From Antedon mediterranea (Eukaryota; Echinodermata; Crinoidea; Comatulida; Antedonidae), in assembly GCF_964355755.1 (NCBI RefSeq), contig NC_092680.1, positions 10,021,001-10,085,000 on the forward strand: DNA of 64,000 nt, read 5' to 3'. The notes under the pieces were generated by a model. It had not been told where the DNA came from and did no database searches. It saw nothing but the letters and a program-made list of their open reading frames with translations. Both the position numbers and the translations under genes were made by a program. The first letter of the stretch is position 1, and each line of letters begins with the position of its first letter. Shown in pieces: positions 11,166 through 22,551 of the stretch.

Positions 11166-11646
11166 AGGATTTAAATAGTCCATGGGATTTAGACTTTTAA
11201 CTCACACAAATTGCAAGAAAAGGTTTTTTTGATGAAATGTGTTCTTTAGACCCTACTGAACACATTATCAACGTTAGGACATTTTTCGACAACGGGAAGT
11301 AACCTAATTTGCATAATTAAAAATGGCCGCCATTTTTAATAACGTACTCTGTATCTTGGAAACCGGAGCAGAATGAGGGTTGCTACTCCAATTAATTTTG
11401 GGTATAGTCCGGTGGCAGGAGGGGGGAATCACCACCCGAAAGGGGACAAATTGCCATGCAACTTTTCTAGACTAGAATTTTCCGTAGATTACGAATATGG
11501 AAGGTAATCGATAAGGATAGGAAGCGTTTTCGAGATATAAGGGGTCAAAGTTCAAAATTGACCAATTACAACAATGTATTATGTATATGTATTATAACAA
11601 ATTTATTGAAGCACAATTTGGTCTTTTATTACATTTTTATGATTAT

Positions 11647-12488
11647 AAGTGTCTATTCAGATCATCATCATCATCATCATCAGATATGCAGATGACACAG
11701 TTCTACTGGCAGAGTCAGCTGAAGATCTCCAAAGGTTGCTGGATGTGGTTGTAGTAGAGAGCGAAAAGATGGGTCTGTCTATAAATTGTAGTAAGACAGA
11801 GTGTTTAGTAGTGTCAAAAAAGGAGAGTCCAACGTGTAACCTTCAAGCAGGAGACCAGTTAATTCAGCAGGTGTCCTCTTTTAACTATCTTGGGAGCAAA
11901 ATAACAGATGATGCCAGGTGTGTAACGGAGATAAAGAGAAGGATAGTCCTTGCGAAATCCGCATTTGGAGAAATGGAGAATATCTTGAAGAACTGTGCGA
12001 TGAGTATGGAAACCAGGTTGCGTGTATTAAACTGCTACATCTATCCTGTGCTGATGTATGGAAGTGAAGCCTGGTCAATCACAACTGACCTCAGAAAAAG
12101 ATTGGAAAGCTGTGAGATGTGGTTTCTAAGGAGAATGATGAGAATTCCATGGACAGATAGAGTTAGTAATGAAGATGTATTGATAAGAGCTGGAGTATGC
12201 AGGAAACTACTGAAGGGTATTAGGATTAGACAGATGAGATTCATGGGACATGTGTTGAGGAAGGGAGGTCTGGAGAACTTGGCATTAACGGGGAAAATAG
12301 AAGGAAGAAGGAGCAGGGGGAGGAAAAGAGTCACTTGGTTGGCCAGCATAGCTGAATGGATTCGGAATAGAGGCGAGAATACCAAAGAAGTGGAGTTGCT
12401 GAATATGGCAATAGACAGAGAATTGTGGCACAACATGATCGCCAAAGTCTCATGATATGGCACTTCGAGAGAGAGAAGTGTCTATTCA
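11647..12488 (+). mobile_element. 5'-truncated RTE retrotransposon with 13-bp target duplication
   Basis: AAGTGTCTATTCA is repeated at 11647-11659 and 12476-12488 and brackets the insert. The insert opens with an (ATC)n run (11661-11682) and then enters the RT coding region exactly at the catalytic box. It lies inside the left half of the 3.7-kb foldback, so it is younger than that element. Confidence 0.85.
11679..12455 (+). pseudogene. RTE-type reverse transcriptase, C-terminal part
   Basis: The frame starts at RYADDTVLLAES, the RT catalytic motif (Asp-Asp present). It continues with the thumb motif FNYLGSKITDD, the connection region VLMYGSEAWS and the C-terminal GHVLRKGGLENLALTGKIEG followed by RRSRGRKRVTWL. 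These C-terminal motifs are characteristic of the RTE/BovB clade. The endonuclease and the fingers/palm part of RT are missing, so it cannot be functional. The remaining frame is intact to its stop at 12455, which argues for a fairly recent insertion. Confidence 0.85.
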
Positions 12489-13847
12489 ATCACCTTATGA
12501 AAAAAAAATCCTTTGTGATTAAGGGTCAAATGTCAATATTGACCAATCATAGAACGTACCTATAAAACCAAATAAAAACTAGTATTTAATTAATAAAAAT
12601 TGGATGTTTTCTCATCCTGTTAATCAATCATACGCAATGTAAAAGAGCGAATACATCATTTCATCAGTTGACATAAGGTCAATTTCATCAGTTGACATAA
12701 GGTTAAAGGTCAACATTTTAATACGCGTATTAGTTAACAAATAAATGCAAAGTTGTCCAAACTATGATATTGATGGTTTTACAAGTAATCAAATTATTTG
12801 ATTAGTAAAGTTATGTTATTTCATTATAATACTGTATTTAATCAAATCAGACTTCGATCAGGATAGGAAGCGAATAGGAAGAGATAAGGGTTCAAAGTTC
12901 AAAATTGACCAATTATAACAATGTATTATATACATATGTATTATAACCAATTTATTAAAGTTCAATTTGGTATTTTAATACATTTGTATGGTTATATGTA
13001 TTGTATGGTGTTATTCAGTCGCCTTATAAAACAAATACTTTGCAATTAAAGGTCAAATGTCAATATTGACCAATCACACAATTGCATTTAAAACCAAATA
13101 AAAACTAACATTTAAGACAAAATGTTATGTTTTATCATTCTGTTAAGACATCTATCAATCATACACAATCAAAAGAGTACATTTTTCATTACACAAGTTG
13201 ACATGGGTCAAAGGTCAACATTTGAATAAATGATATACTAAATAATGCAAAGTTATTCAAACTATGAGATCAATGTTCATAAATGTAATCACGTTATTTG
13301 ATCAGTGAAGTTGTGGTATTTTTATATTTTTTATAGTGCGCATTATTTTAAATGTATTAATATAATACTTTAAAATAAATAATAAAATTAATATTATGAC
13401 GATTAAAATGTTATGATGTTAAAATGTTGCGCTGACCTTCAATGATTTGCCACTATACAGTTGCATTTATTAGGGCTACAATATTCGTTTTTGGAAAATA
13501 AACTACTATTCATCAGAACCAGAGAATACCAATTCGTACAGGATAGGGCATAGGCAGATCCAGGTGGCCAAACTCAATCCACAACTCACTACACAGACAG
13601 ACCACAATTTTTATTGGCCCATACAGGAAAGCGTTTCCTGTATACAAAGGATTCTAAAATAACCTATATGGATTTGCCCGAATGAACCCTCTAAGGACCC
13701 TTTTGGGATCTCTATGTGGTGTGCTACATAAGGCCCTGTATTAGAAATTAGTATGGGGTAAATAGTTCATAGATGAACTTTGGAATAAAACTAAATGTGC
13801 ACCCTCAATCTTTAAATAACATTTATGGATTTGCCCAAATGAACCCA

Positions 13848-14285
13848 AGGGCCGGTCGTTCTCCATGGATGGACATTAAGCCCCATAATGGAAATATAAG
13901 GGGTGACACTGTGAGTTCATACAGATAGGCGCGGCCCATGAATTAAGCTGCCTGTGCACTCTCGACCCTTAAGAAAAATGTATAGATTTGCCCAAATTAA
14001 ACCAAGGGCCGGTCCTCCATGGACATTAAGCCCCATAATGGAAATATAATGGGTGACACTGTGGGTTTATATAGACAGGCAGAACCATTGAATAAAGCTG
14101 CCTGTGCACTCTCGATCCTTAAGGAACACTTATGGATTTGCCCAAATTAACCCAAGGGCTGGTCCTCCATGGATGGACATTAAGCCCCATAATGGAAATA
14201 TAATGGGTGACACTGTGGGTTTATATAGACAGGCACATGGAATAAAGCTGCCTGTGCACTCTCGATCCTTAAGGAACACATGGAT
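13848..14285. repeat. ~150-bp tandem repeat, three copies
   Basis: The block AACCCAAGGGCCGGTC, CTCCATGGATGGACATTAAG, CCCCATAATGGAAATATAA, GGTGACACTGTG, CTGCCTGTGCACTCTCGA recurs at about 13848, 14001 and 14150. Copies differ by small indels. A diverged partial copy may precede at 13680-13840. It is internal to the foldback element. The 76-codon open frame across it encodes a repeated peptide and is a by-product of the repeat. Confidence 0.8.
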
Positions 14286-15850
14286 TTACTGTATAGTAAT
14301 AGTATTATTCCCCTTCCACACCTCTTTGAATTAAATCCGCCCTGATAGGCTCTTATGTACAGGATTTCAATCACACTTGTATTTTTCAAACATTAGATTG
14401 AATAAAAATATCTATTATAAACAATTTGCCGTTAGAAATCTCTATGCCATGTCGTTATTTAGATGAGAAAAACAGGTCAAAGGTTAAAATTACAGAAAAA
14501 TAGGTGTTTCAGTCACTTTTTGAAAAAAATGTTGCATTATGGCAAGTATAAACATATATATTGTGAACAATTTGACACCAAAATTGGCTCCTTACGACAA
14601 ATATTTATTAATTTATGTTTTTATAACCTTATTCAATTATGTCAAAGGTTAATAACCACACTTCCGGTCATTTTCAAGCAATATCATCTGTTATACTGAA
14701 TATAAATGTATATCTTGGGAACAATTTGCTCCTATTTTTAATTCTCTCCGACCTGCCGTTACTTAGATATAACAAAAAGAGGTCAAAGGTCAACATTGCT
14801 AACAATGGGGTTTTCGGTCAATTTTTCAAAGAAAGTTCTGTTAGAGCTAATATAAACATATACATTGTGAACAATTTGACACCAAAATTATCTCACTACG
14901 TCCAGAATTTCCAGAGATATAGCATGTTTTTATATTGGTCAATTTTGAACTTTGACCCCTTATATCTCGAAAACGCTTCCTATCCTGATCGATTACCTTC
15001 CATATTCGTAATCTACGGAAAATTCTGGTCTAGAAAAGTTGGATGGCAATTTGTCCCCTTTCGGGTGATGATATCCCCCCTCCTGCCACCGGACTAGTAG
15101 GTTGAAATCTCCAAGATGAGAAATTCGCTGTTATAACGAAGTTTCCACAGACGACGTAAAACGACGGAAGACATTATATTATCTCCGGTGCACATGCGCA
15201 AGAGAGCACGCCACTCATCTTAATGACATGAATTTACAAGGCAGTATCTCCGGATATTAATAGATATTGGTACCATAAAAAAATTCCCAGCGATAATGCT
15301 GAACTGACGGAAAAAGTATTGTGAACAGATCAAGAGAGAAATAGCGGCGATTAAGCAAGCTTTTGTATTTTGTTGTAACCTTCGGCTTGCTTAGATGATT
15401 ACACACAAGCAAACACGTTTTTGAAATTATAAAATCAATTTTTGGGATTTAACATTTAATCAAATATAGATCAAATTTCAAGCTAACTTGTGTTTTATTC
15501 TTTATTTATTCTGATATAAAATCAATAGGATAAAAACACAAAAAAAGTACCGAGACGGCAAACTTATACTACGCTGGTAACGTAAATGAGGAAAATTTAA
15601 CATCAATAACCAATGGCCATCAATGATCAATATACAGTATAACGTGTGATGGTGTTTTATGACAATTTAAAAAATTTAAATACATTATTGAAAAAAGTGT
15701 GTAAGTTAAATAAAATGAGATTGAAATTACACAAAATGATATGCCTATGACAACAACATAGAGATTAACACAAAATGTTGACCATCAGGAGGTCTCAGAA
15801 CAGTACACGTCTTAATATTAAAATATCTCATAAACTTTTTCAGTTATTAA

Positions 15851-17435
15851 AGGGGGATTCTGGGTTTAAAATTGCTTTTAAATATCGTTTATTTATTAAA
15901 AAAAAAATATTATAACAATATAGACATGTCAGAATGAAGAAGTAATAACGAGAAATTAAAAAAATTAAATTTCATATACATTTTAGGGTAAATTCATGGA
16001 AAGTCTGTTTTTCAGCAGCTTAGGGAAGCTCATTAATATTCATGAGATATTCACAAAATCACGTCATCAGTGGATTCCAAACTCGCGACGTCAAGCTTGT
16101 ACGTTGTGTTCTCTCTCCTCTGTCAAACGACGACCACCCGATCATTGTGAAATACATTTTTTGTAGATTTGCTAAGAAGCTAGGCCTAAAGTGTAATAAT
16201 AACAGTAGCATATATTTATTTGACATTTAATGAAATACAAAATTTAGTACAGATTACGGAGTCATAAATTATACTATTTTTATACCTCGAATTAATAGTA
16301 ACAGATCGTATATCGGCTTCACGTACTAGGCTAGGCCTAGACTAAATCATTTTATTCATGCCGGGGTGAGAGCCATTTCTGACTAGGGATTCCATGCCAC
16401 GATGGCCATCATTCATGGGCCTAGCTAGCCTATTACTAAACGATTGGCCCATAAATAACAAAACTCAGTGGATTCCAAACCCATCCTATCAACCAAACTC
16501 CTAAACAATCTAAACCTAAAACGTTCTACAAAAATCGGCTGTAAATATTGAGGCAAAACAAGGTCCGATCGCCGTCCGCACGTATGGTCTAATAAGTAGG
16601 CCTAGTTTACTCTCCAAAAAATCGTATATTGCATCAAGCAAGTAGACCGGTAGTAGGAAGGAGACCTAGCCTAGCCTAGCCGATCCGGCCCAGTTAAAAA
16701 TTGAGCTAGCTAGTGTAGTAGACCCTATGCGAATTGATACTACCAGGCCTTTTACTATAGGCTACACTTGTTAAAATTAGCAATACTGTACTTATGTTTA
16801 CAAATATTCCAACTCTCTCATTCGAGCTATATTATCTATACCATTCCGGTAGGTTAAGTCGACCTTCAATCAAATACTGTACATCGTTCATGTTGTGATA
16901 TAGACGGGGTATACTCGACCCGACCAGTTTGGTATTGTATACTGTATCTGCTTATCACGTGACGATGCCAGGCATGGGCAGAGAGAGCACGTGTATCGTC
17001 GTCTCGCTCTCCTCGCTCAGCAGGAATGTATACGTTACGCTTCATTGATTTTGAAGGCTTTCCCTAAGTCAGTGCGAAAATCGGCAAACGTAAAGTGCAA
17101 ACTTATCTAATTTTTCACTGTTTTGATGGATTTTCATAGAAAATTGATTTTATAAATGGGAAGACCGACTAAAATTACATCAGATAAGTATAATTTTACA
17201 AAAGTAATTGATATGGTTATTGATAACGAGTCGTCGGAAGATTGACCATTTCACGAATTTCGTATTCTGTAACCACAGTGTGATTTTGCCGTAGCTGCAC
17301 TTGTAATCTGGCCTCATTTCACAGCCTTCGTTCTGCTTCACTGGGCGCTTATATAAATTGAAACTTTTACCGTTCAAGAGACAAACAAATATATTTTACA
17401 TTTTTTACTATTCATTTTAAACCCGGAACCCCCCT
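15851..17435. mobile_element. Kolobok-like TIR element with TTAA target duplication
   Basis: Left end AGGGGGATTCTGGGTTTAAA; right end, read on the other strand, AGGGGGGTTCCGGGTTTAAA. TTAA flanks both ends (15847-15850 and 17436-17439). TTAA duplication plus ends starting with A/G and a G run fits the Kolobok superfamily. The 1585-bp interior has only short frames (62 and 65 codons) without recognisable motifs, so it is non-autonomous. Confidence 0.75.
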
Positions 17436-17439
17436 TTAA

Positions 17440-18274
17440 TGGCAATTTACTCTGCCAAAGTCCTTCGATAAAATAAGTCTAATCAGTGAGGTGTCTTGAA
17501 TGCGATACAGTAAGTTAACCTTCCTACTGTTGTATCCATCAAACTTCAACAATTTGTCCCTTTCTTTTAGGATCCCATAGACAGTTTATTACTAGACTTT
17601 TACCAATGCCTCAAACATTTTCTGTCCAAAGTCATCGTGCTGTATTTCACAGTAATTTTTTTTTCATCCGCGAAACGTTTTTTTTTTCGTACACAAAAAT
17701 GTTTAACGATTGTTTAATACTGTAGTGCGTACTATTGCACGCCATGTGACCCACAATCGTGCAATCAAATGACAGACATTTATTTAGTGTTATATAAAAA
17801 AAAATATTTGTAAATAATCAGATTGTATATAATCACTAACTGTGACAATATAACGTTATTTTTTAAATTATTAAAAAATGTATACACAGTATAAAAGCCG
17901 AAACTGACAATTATATTTGTGTTTTAAGTAATGCAATTATAATTATAAAATACTATTACTAAAACAATTGATTTTTTTATTTTAATATATTTACAGTTAT
18001 TACACATCTTACTTACAAACCACTGACACAAGACACATTGGAATGTTTAATATTATTAGTTATATTAGGCTAATATTATTTAGCAAAATTAGTTTTAATA
18101 TTGCTTCACCCTATGAGGTTTAACTTTAACCATGATGTTAACAGAAAATTTCTGTAAATGTAAAATAAAACTTATCTAAACATTAGAACTGAAGACAGTA
18201 AGTATGATATAACCCAATTGATTTTCGATAAAACAACAATCATCCCAGGCCAATAAATATATCAATTTCTCTAA
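17440..18274. other. no gene seen
   Basis: AT-rich, with poly-T runs around 17658-17690. I see no open frame, repeat unit or RNA-like structure that can be supported. Confidence 0.4.
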
Positions 18275-18407
18275 CTTTTGGTTCCCAATAGGATGTAAGC
18301 GCAACACCTATTTTTCACAAGCAACAGTTTGAATAATCCATCACGTGTGATTGATCAATTTACTATGTGCTAAGTCCTTGCATTGCGTCCTAGTGGGAAC
18401 CAAGGTT
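18275..18407. mobile_element. TGGTTCCCACTAG hairpin MITE, copy 2
   Basis: It begins TTTTGGTTCCCAATAGGATG and ends TCCTAGTGGGAACCAAGG. The arms match copy 1 (1630-1812) and copy 3 (20588-20724), but the middle is shorter and diverged. Confidence 0.65.
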
Positions 18408-19467
18408 TAATAAAAATAATGTGTTAAAATAAATACAATTCACTTAATTGAATACAAAATTATTTTACTTAAAATATTGGAAAAGGTATGTATACAAATT
18501 GTTGATTATTCAAAAGATTATTGAAAGCTAAACTCAATGGTTTGAAATACTTCCAACATTGATCCAAATAACATTGCCATTTTATTTTATAAAATTTATA
18601 AATACAAAATATAAACGATAAAATATTGGAAGACATCTGAAATTGATAAGACCATTTAAATTCTAAAATTCCTGCTATAACTTTATCAATGTAAAATTTG
18701 TTCCTGTTGTATAAAATTTGAAAGAATTAGATAGGCACTATCTTCTTTCTTTTGAATATAAAATGTCCTGAACCACACTTGCAATAACTATTATCATGAC
18801 AGAGCAGCATATTTGACATTGTGAATGTATCAATTCCAGTACTTAAAACAGTTCCTATAACAAAGTACATTCACTTTATGAAGTAGGAGGCCAGGGGCCA
18901 CAACAATATAAATAGGATTCAGTATATCTTTACAATCTTTTAAACCAGAGTACACTTTGTTAGCATTCCTCAAATACTCGCTACTTATTTAACTGCTAAA
19001 CAATGTTACATAGCAGTTGGAATACTTAATTTTCATGTCCTGCCTGAATTAAGAGAAACTACAGTAACACATACATTGCTACTATTGCTTTTTGTCAAAC
19101 TAACACAAATTAATCACTTTGGAGTCTGGATTGTCATTTCTAGTGACCAATTTCCAATCTATTTTAGTTTGTTTAAAAATATTTTTTTACATCTAACATG
19201 TTTATTTTTGACAAATCGCTTCGTGTTAAGTAGGGTAGGTACCCTAAACTATAATACAGTACAGCTATTGTGGATCTACCCACAAATTCTGACCAATAAG
19301 CTTTAACTATAAAAATTACTGTTTTAAGTTCACTGTAAAACGCAACATGTAATCTCTTAGTCAGAGTACCCAACTATTCGTAAAACTAATACAGTACTGA
19401 TATTGTGGAACTCGCCCCCTGACTGTAGGATACAGTATTGCTATCTTCTTTTATCATCTATATATTT
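18408..19467. other. no gene seen; downstream flank of ASB7
   Basis: AT-rich region downstream of the minus-strand ASB7 gene. It may hold the ASB7 3' UTR. Open frames at 19076-19373 overlap on both strands and show no motif. Confidence 0.4.
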
Positions 19468-19473
19468 TTTATT
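19468..19473 (-). promoter_or_regulatory. possible ASB7 polyadenylation signal
   Basis: AATAAA on the minus strand, 12 bases after the ASB7 stop codon. Use of this signal would give an unusually short 3' UTR. Another AATAAA lies further downstream at 19201-19206. Confidence 0.3.
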
Positions 19474-19484
19474 TTCATGAATGG

Positions 19485-21288
19485 TCACCAACTAAATTTA
19501 AATTTTAGATATTTTATCATAAAAGTTGGAAGTGGTAGGCGATGAAGTTCAGTCTTGCTGACCACAACTGCTCTGATAACAAATCTACACAGCTCCTGCA
19601 AACTTCTTGGGTTTCCTATTAAAAAAAAGTTTGTTACAATGATTGTACAACTGAATGTAGGCCTAATGTATTGAATAAAAAGATAAATTAATAATATTTC
19701 ATTTATTGTTTGTGAGTTATGAAAGCATTGAATTTTTATAAAATTTGGATAATTAAATTAAATTCAAAATATTTTAAATATGGGGGATAAATTAATACTG
19801 TACCTGCTAATTGTGATATTATTGGCAGGCAGGATCTATTACAAACTTGACCATCAATAAGAACTTGTAACTTTGCAATGTCTAATGGAGTTTCATTATC
19901 ATCATTCAGTACATGACAAAGAGCACCAAATCTATAAAGTATTTTACACATCTCAACATCATCTCTTAGTACAGCTAGGTGTAATGGAGTTTGACTGTCT
20001 TCCTCCCGGGCTAGAGTAGCATCAGCTCCTTCATGTAATAGTAGTTCAACTTCTTTGTGATAATCCTTTATAACTGCATATCGCAAGGGGAAACCATTCT
20101 GGATGTTAATTTTAGCTTTTGCTCCTATTAACAACCGAACACAATTTAACTTTTGTTTTATTACAGCCAGTTGCAGAGGCGTAGTTCCCTTCGAGCTCAA
20201 CATGTCTACCGACGCTCTGAAATGTAGAAGTGTCCTAACAAACGAATCGCGACCATAGTGTGCCGACACATGCAAGGGGGTCCAACCATCTACGCTTTGA
20301 GTATCAATGAATTTGAATTTATCTTTGGTAACTTCTAATAGGATGCGAGCTAGTCGTGTACGGCCATGCATCGCAGCATAATGTAAACATGTAAATCCTC
20401 CAATACGATCTACAATTTCAGGATTTCCTATGAAACAAAATAAATCATCAATATTTAATATTGAACTTAAATCGGAATGCATATTTCCCATCCACGATAC
20501 CTGTGGTTGGATTGATCCAACTTGATTAACATTGCAATTTTGTTTAGTCAATGATTGTGCTTAAATATAAACACATAGGTCTACTATAAACTTGGTTCCC
20601 ACTTGGATGCAAAAACATAAGCACAATACAACGTAGGCACGACAATCCATTGCGTCGTGATTGGTCAAATTACTAGTGACACACTGACGTCCTTACGTGT
20701 TGTGATTAAGAGGGAACCAAGCTTTAATAGCAAGTGATATACCTCCATATTGTAAAAGAATTCGTAAAACGCGGTCAGTGCCTCTTGATGCTGCCAAGTG
20801 TAACAACGTCCAGCCATTTGAGTCAACAGTGTTTGGAGATGCACCCTCTAACAACAATTTCTGCACCTAATTAATAAATAATTATTATTAAAATAATGTT
20901 ACAATTTATAAATAAGGGTGTCAATTGTAACATAGTTCAATAACCTGGTTATTAATAATAATAGTAAGAATTTGTAACGCGCCAATTCCAGCAGTAAGTG
21001 ATCAAAGGCGCAGTGTATTATTCAGCACTTGTTAATTTAGTATAGTTAGTTTTGACTTAATATTAGTAAAAAAGATAAATACTTTGGCATATATGGCATT
21101 CAGACAAAAATCAAAACGGGGCTTAATTATGCCAGTTGCACAAGACTTGTATGGCATGCATTTTAACTGAAAACTTTCTAAACCTTATTCAAATTGCCTG
21201 TGGCTACTGCTTTTCTGATTTCTCTGTCATTGCTGTTCTGTATTGCTAGTTGGATTGCGTGACTTCTTGTGCACATTCTTCTTTCCAT
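19485..21288 (-). CDS. ASB7: ankyrin repeat and SOCS box protein 7 (ASB7), complete
   Basis: Coding exons on the minus strand: 21288-21184, 20866-20743, 20427-19804 and 19615-19485 (stop TGA 19487-19485). All introns are GT-AG (317, 315 and 188 bp), and joining them gives 328 codons including the stop, a 327-residue protein (vertebrate ASB7 is about 318). The ATG at 21288 is the first after an in-frame TAA. About seven ankyrin repeats fill residues 20-270, with signature stretches IGGFTCLHYAAMHGR, DGWTPLHVSAHYGRDSFVR, KGTTPLQLAVI and INIQNGFPLRYAVIK that match ASB7 specifically. The C-terminal SOCS box (from about residue 286) has the BC-box SLQELCRFVI and a Cul5-box LPLP. ASB proteins recruit substrates to elongin B/C-cullin-5 ubiquitin ligases. 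Exons 2 and 3 split a Gly codon, as do exons 3 and 4. Splice sites are read by eye; the family call is very secure. Confidence 0.95.
20588..20724. mobile_element. TGGTTCCCACTAG hairpin MITE, copy 3, in ASB7 intron 2
   Basis: It begins AAACTTGGTTCCCACTTGG and ends GAGGGAACCAAGCTTT. It makes up about 137 of the 315 bases of ASB7 intron 2 and ends only 18 bases inside the intron from exon 2. The ASB7 splice sites remain intact around it. Confidence 0.7.
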
Positions 21289-21611
21289 CTTGTTCTTGGA
21301 TAGATACAACCTTTCTTAGTTTACACTCTCGTCAATCTGAAACAAAATTAAATGTTAGCACTGTTAGTACTATTCTCAGCATTGACTATTCTGAGCATCA
21401 ATAGCAGAGGTCACAAAAAAAAAAAATATACGGTATATATATATATAATATATAATCATCAGAGAATTTATGAAAGCGTAGCAAAGTAGGAGAGAACGCT
21501 GCTATAAAATTGGAAAAAATACATTAAACTACAGTAGCACCATACCATTGTATAGAAAAAAGCTTAAAAAGTCGATTAGAGCCATGAGCCGATATTCGGC
21601 ATGTCAAAATT

Positions 21612-21991
21612 AGTGGCGTATCCAGGGTTTTTGAAATATAAATAAGGAAGGGGTGGTAGTGAACCAGAATTATTAATAAAATTGGATGTGGTCAACGTAT
21701 GTAGTGGTCAACGTATGTAGTGGTCAACGTATGTAGTGGTCAACGTATGTACAGTCAGTAGTAGCCTTTTACCGGTCCGATTTTTTCTCTGTGACTGTGA
21801 GGTTAGGTCCTATAGTGCTAGCTAGCTATTATAGTCTGAATAGAAGTGGGAAAATTCTCTTTTCCTGGCTGTTGGTGGTTGGTGCCGAATGAGCGAGAGT
21901 GGTGGTGTTGGGTGGGGTGGATGCGATGCCATGATGATGGGAGTAGCAGGCAGGGCCAGCCAGGGGGAGTACAACTCCCTGGGCGTAGCCT
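21612..21991. mobile_element. possible hAT-like MITE
   Basis: The left side AGTGGCGTATCCAGGG and right side CCCTGGGCGTAGCC pair imperfectly. The wording resembles the GTGGCGTA-CCAGGG ends of some hAT-type elements. No clear 8-bp duplication is seen. A 16-bp tandem repeat lies inside. Confidence 0.3.
21688..21751. repeat. 16-bp tandem repeat, four perfect copies
   Basis: GTGGTCAACGTATGTA is repeated four times without change. Confidence 0.9.
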
Positions 21992-22364
21992 CCTATCCTA
22001 GCTAAAAGATAGGCCTAGTAGTAACAAATTAATCGGTTAAAAACAAGTTACCGGCGTACCAGTGCCAAGAGTATGGCATTAATTACAGAAATCACCAGGC
22101 TAGGCCTACATTAACACCACAAGTTACACGACACACCACCACTCAACCTCTCCTCATCCACTCTCTCCTGGCGATCTGCTGAGGAGGAGATCTGAATACA
22201 AATGAGTGATTTTTGCATTAGAAATTTGTAACAGAGAGTTATGCCCGCCCTCATAAGGGCGGATGTATACACACAGAGAGACGTGACTAACTATTTTGTC
22301 ACACATTAGAGATGTATTGTACGGAGCCCGTAAAGGGATATTAGTTGTAAAAATATATATATTA

Positions 22365-22551
22365 TTTTGAGGGAACGAAATAATATTTCGGGGGAACGAA
22401 TTCGAGAGAACGAAATCATTTCGTTCCCTCGACAATATTATTTTATTCCCTCGAAATATCATTTCATTCCCTTGAAATGTTATTTCGTTCCCTCGAAATC
22501 ATTCCCTCGAAATATTATTTCGGTCCCTCGAAATATCATATCGTTCCCTCG
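22365..22551. repeat. 21-bp minisatellite, left half
   Basis: Units of the type CGAAATATTATTTCGTTCCCT, about 21 bp and nearly self-complementary. The first units are in inverted orientation (GGGAACGAAATAATATTTCG). The array resumes at 26271 after a LINE insertion. Because the period is a multiple of three, all frames stay open, which explains the 102- and 104-codon frames here. Confidence 0.85.

Larger units (their letters stand above)
11405..15096. mobile_element. 3.7-kb foldback element with ~170-bp inverted ends
   Basis: The left arm (11405-about 11575) and right arm (about 14925-15096) are near-identical inverted copies. They start TAGTCCGGTGGCAGGAGGGG and run through TTTTCCGTAGATTACGAATA and GGTCAAAGTTCAAAATTGAC. 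If the bordering TA is a target duplication, the element is 11407-15094. Inside, the GGTCAAATGTCAATATTGAC unit occurs in two diverged tandem copies (about 11510-12830, interrupted by an RTE insertion, and 12849-13330). A 150-bp tandem array follows at 13848-14285. No transposase is seen. Similar TTGACCTTTGAAC-like blocks occur in the 47.9-53.7 kb foldback. Confidence 0.75.
21289..22364. other. no gene seen; upstream flank of ASB7
   Basis: It contains the ASB7 5' UTR/promoter side, an alternating TA run (21430-21460), the 16-bp repeat at 21688-21751 and a possible hAT-like inverted pair. No TATA box or start site can be assigned with confidence. Confidence 0.4.

Noticed and set aside
12041-12463. 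140-codon minus-strand frame
   Set aside because: It lies opposite the RTE reverse transcriptase, which has clear motifs on the plus strand.
14104-14334. 76-codon frame with repeated peptide
   Set aside because: It reflects the 150-bp tandem array inside the foldback element.
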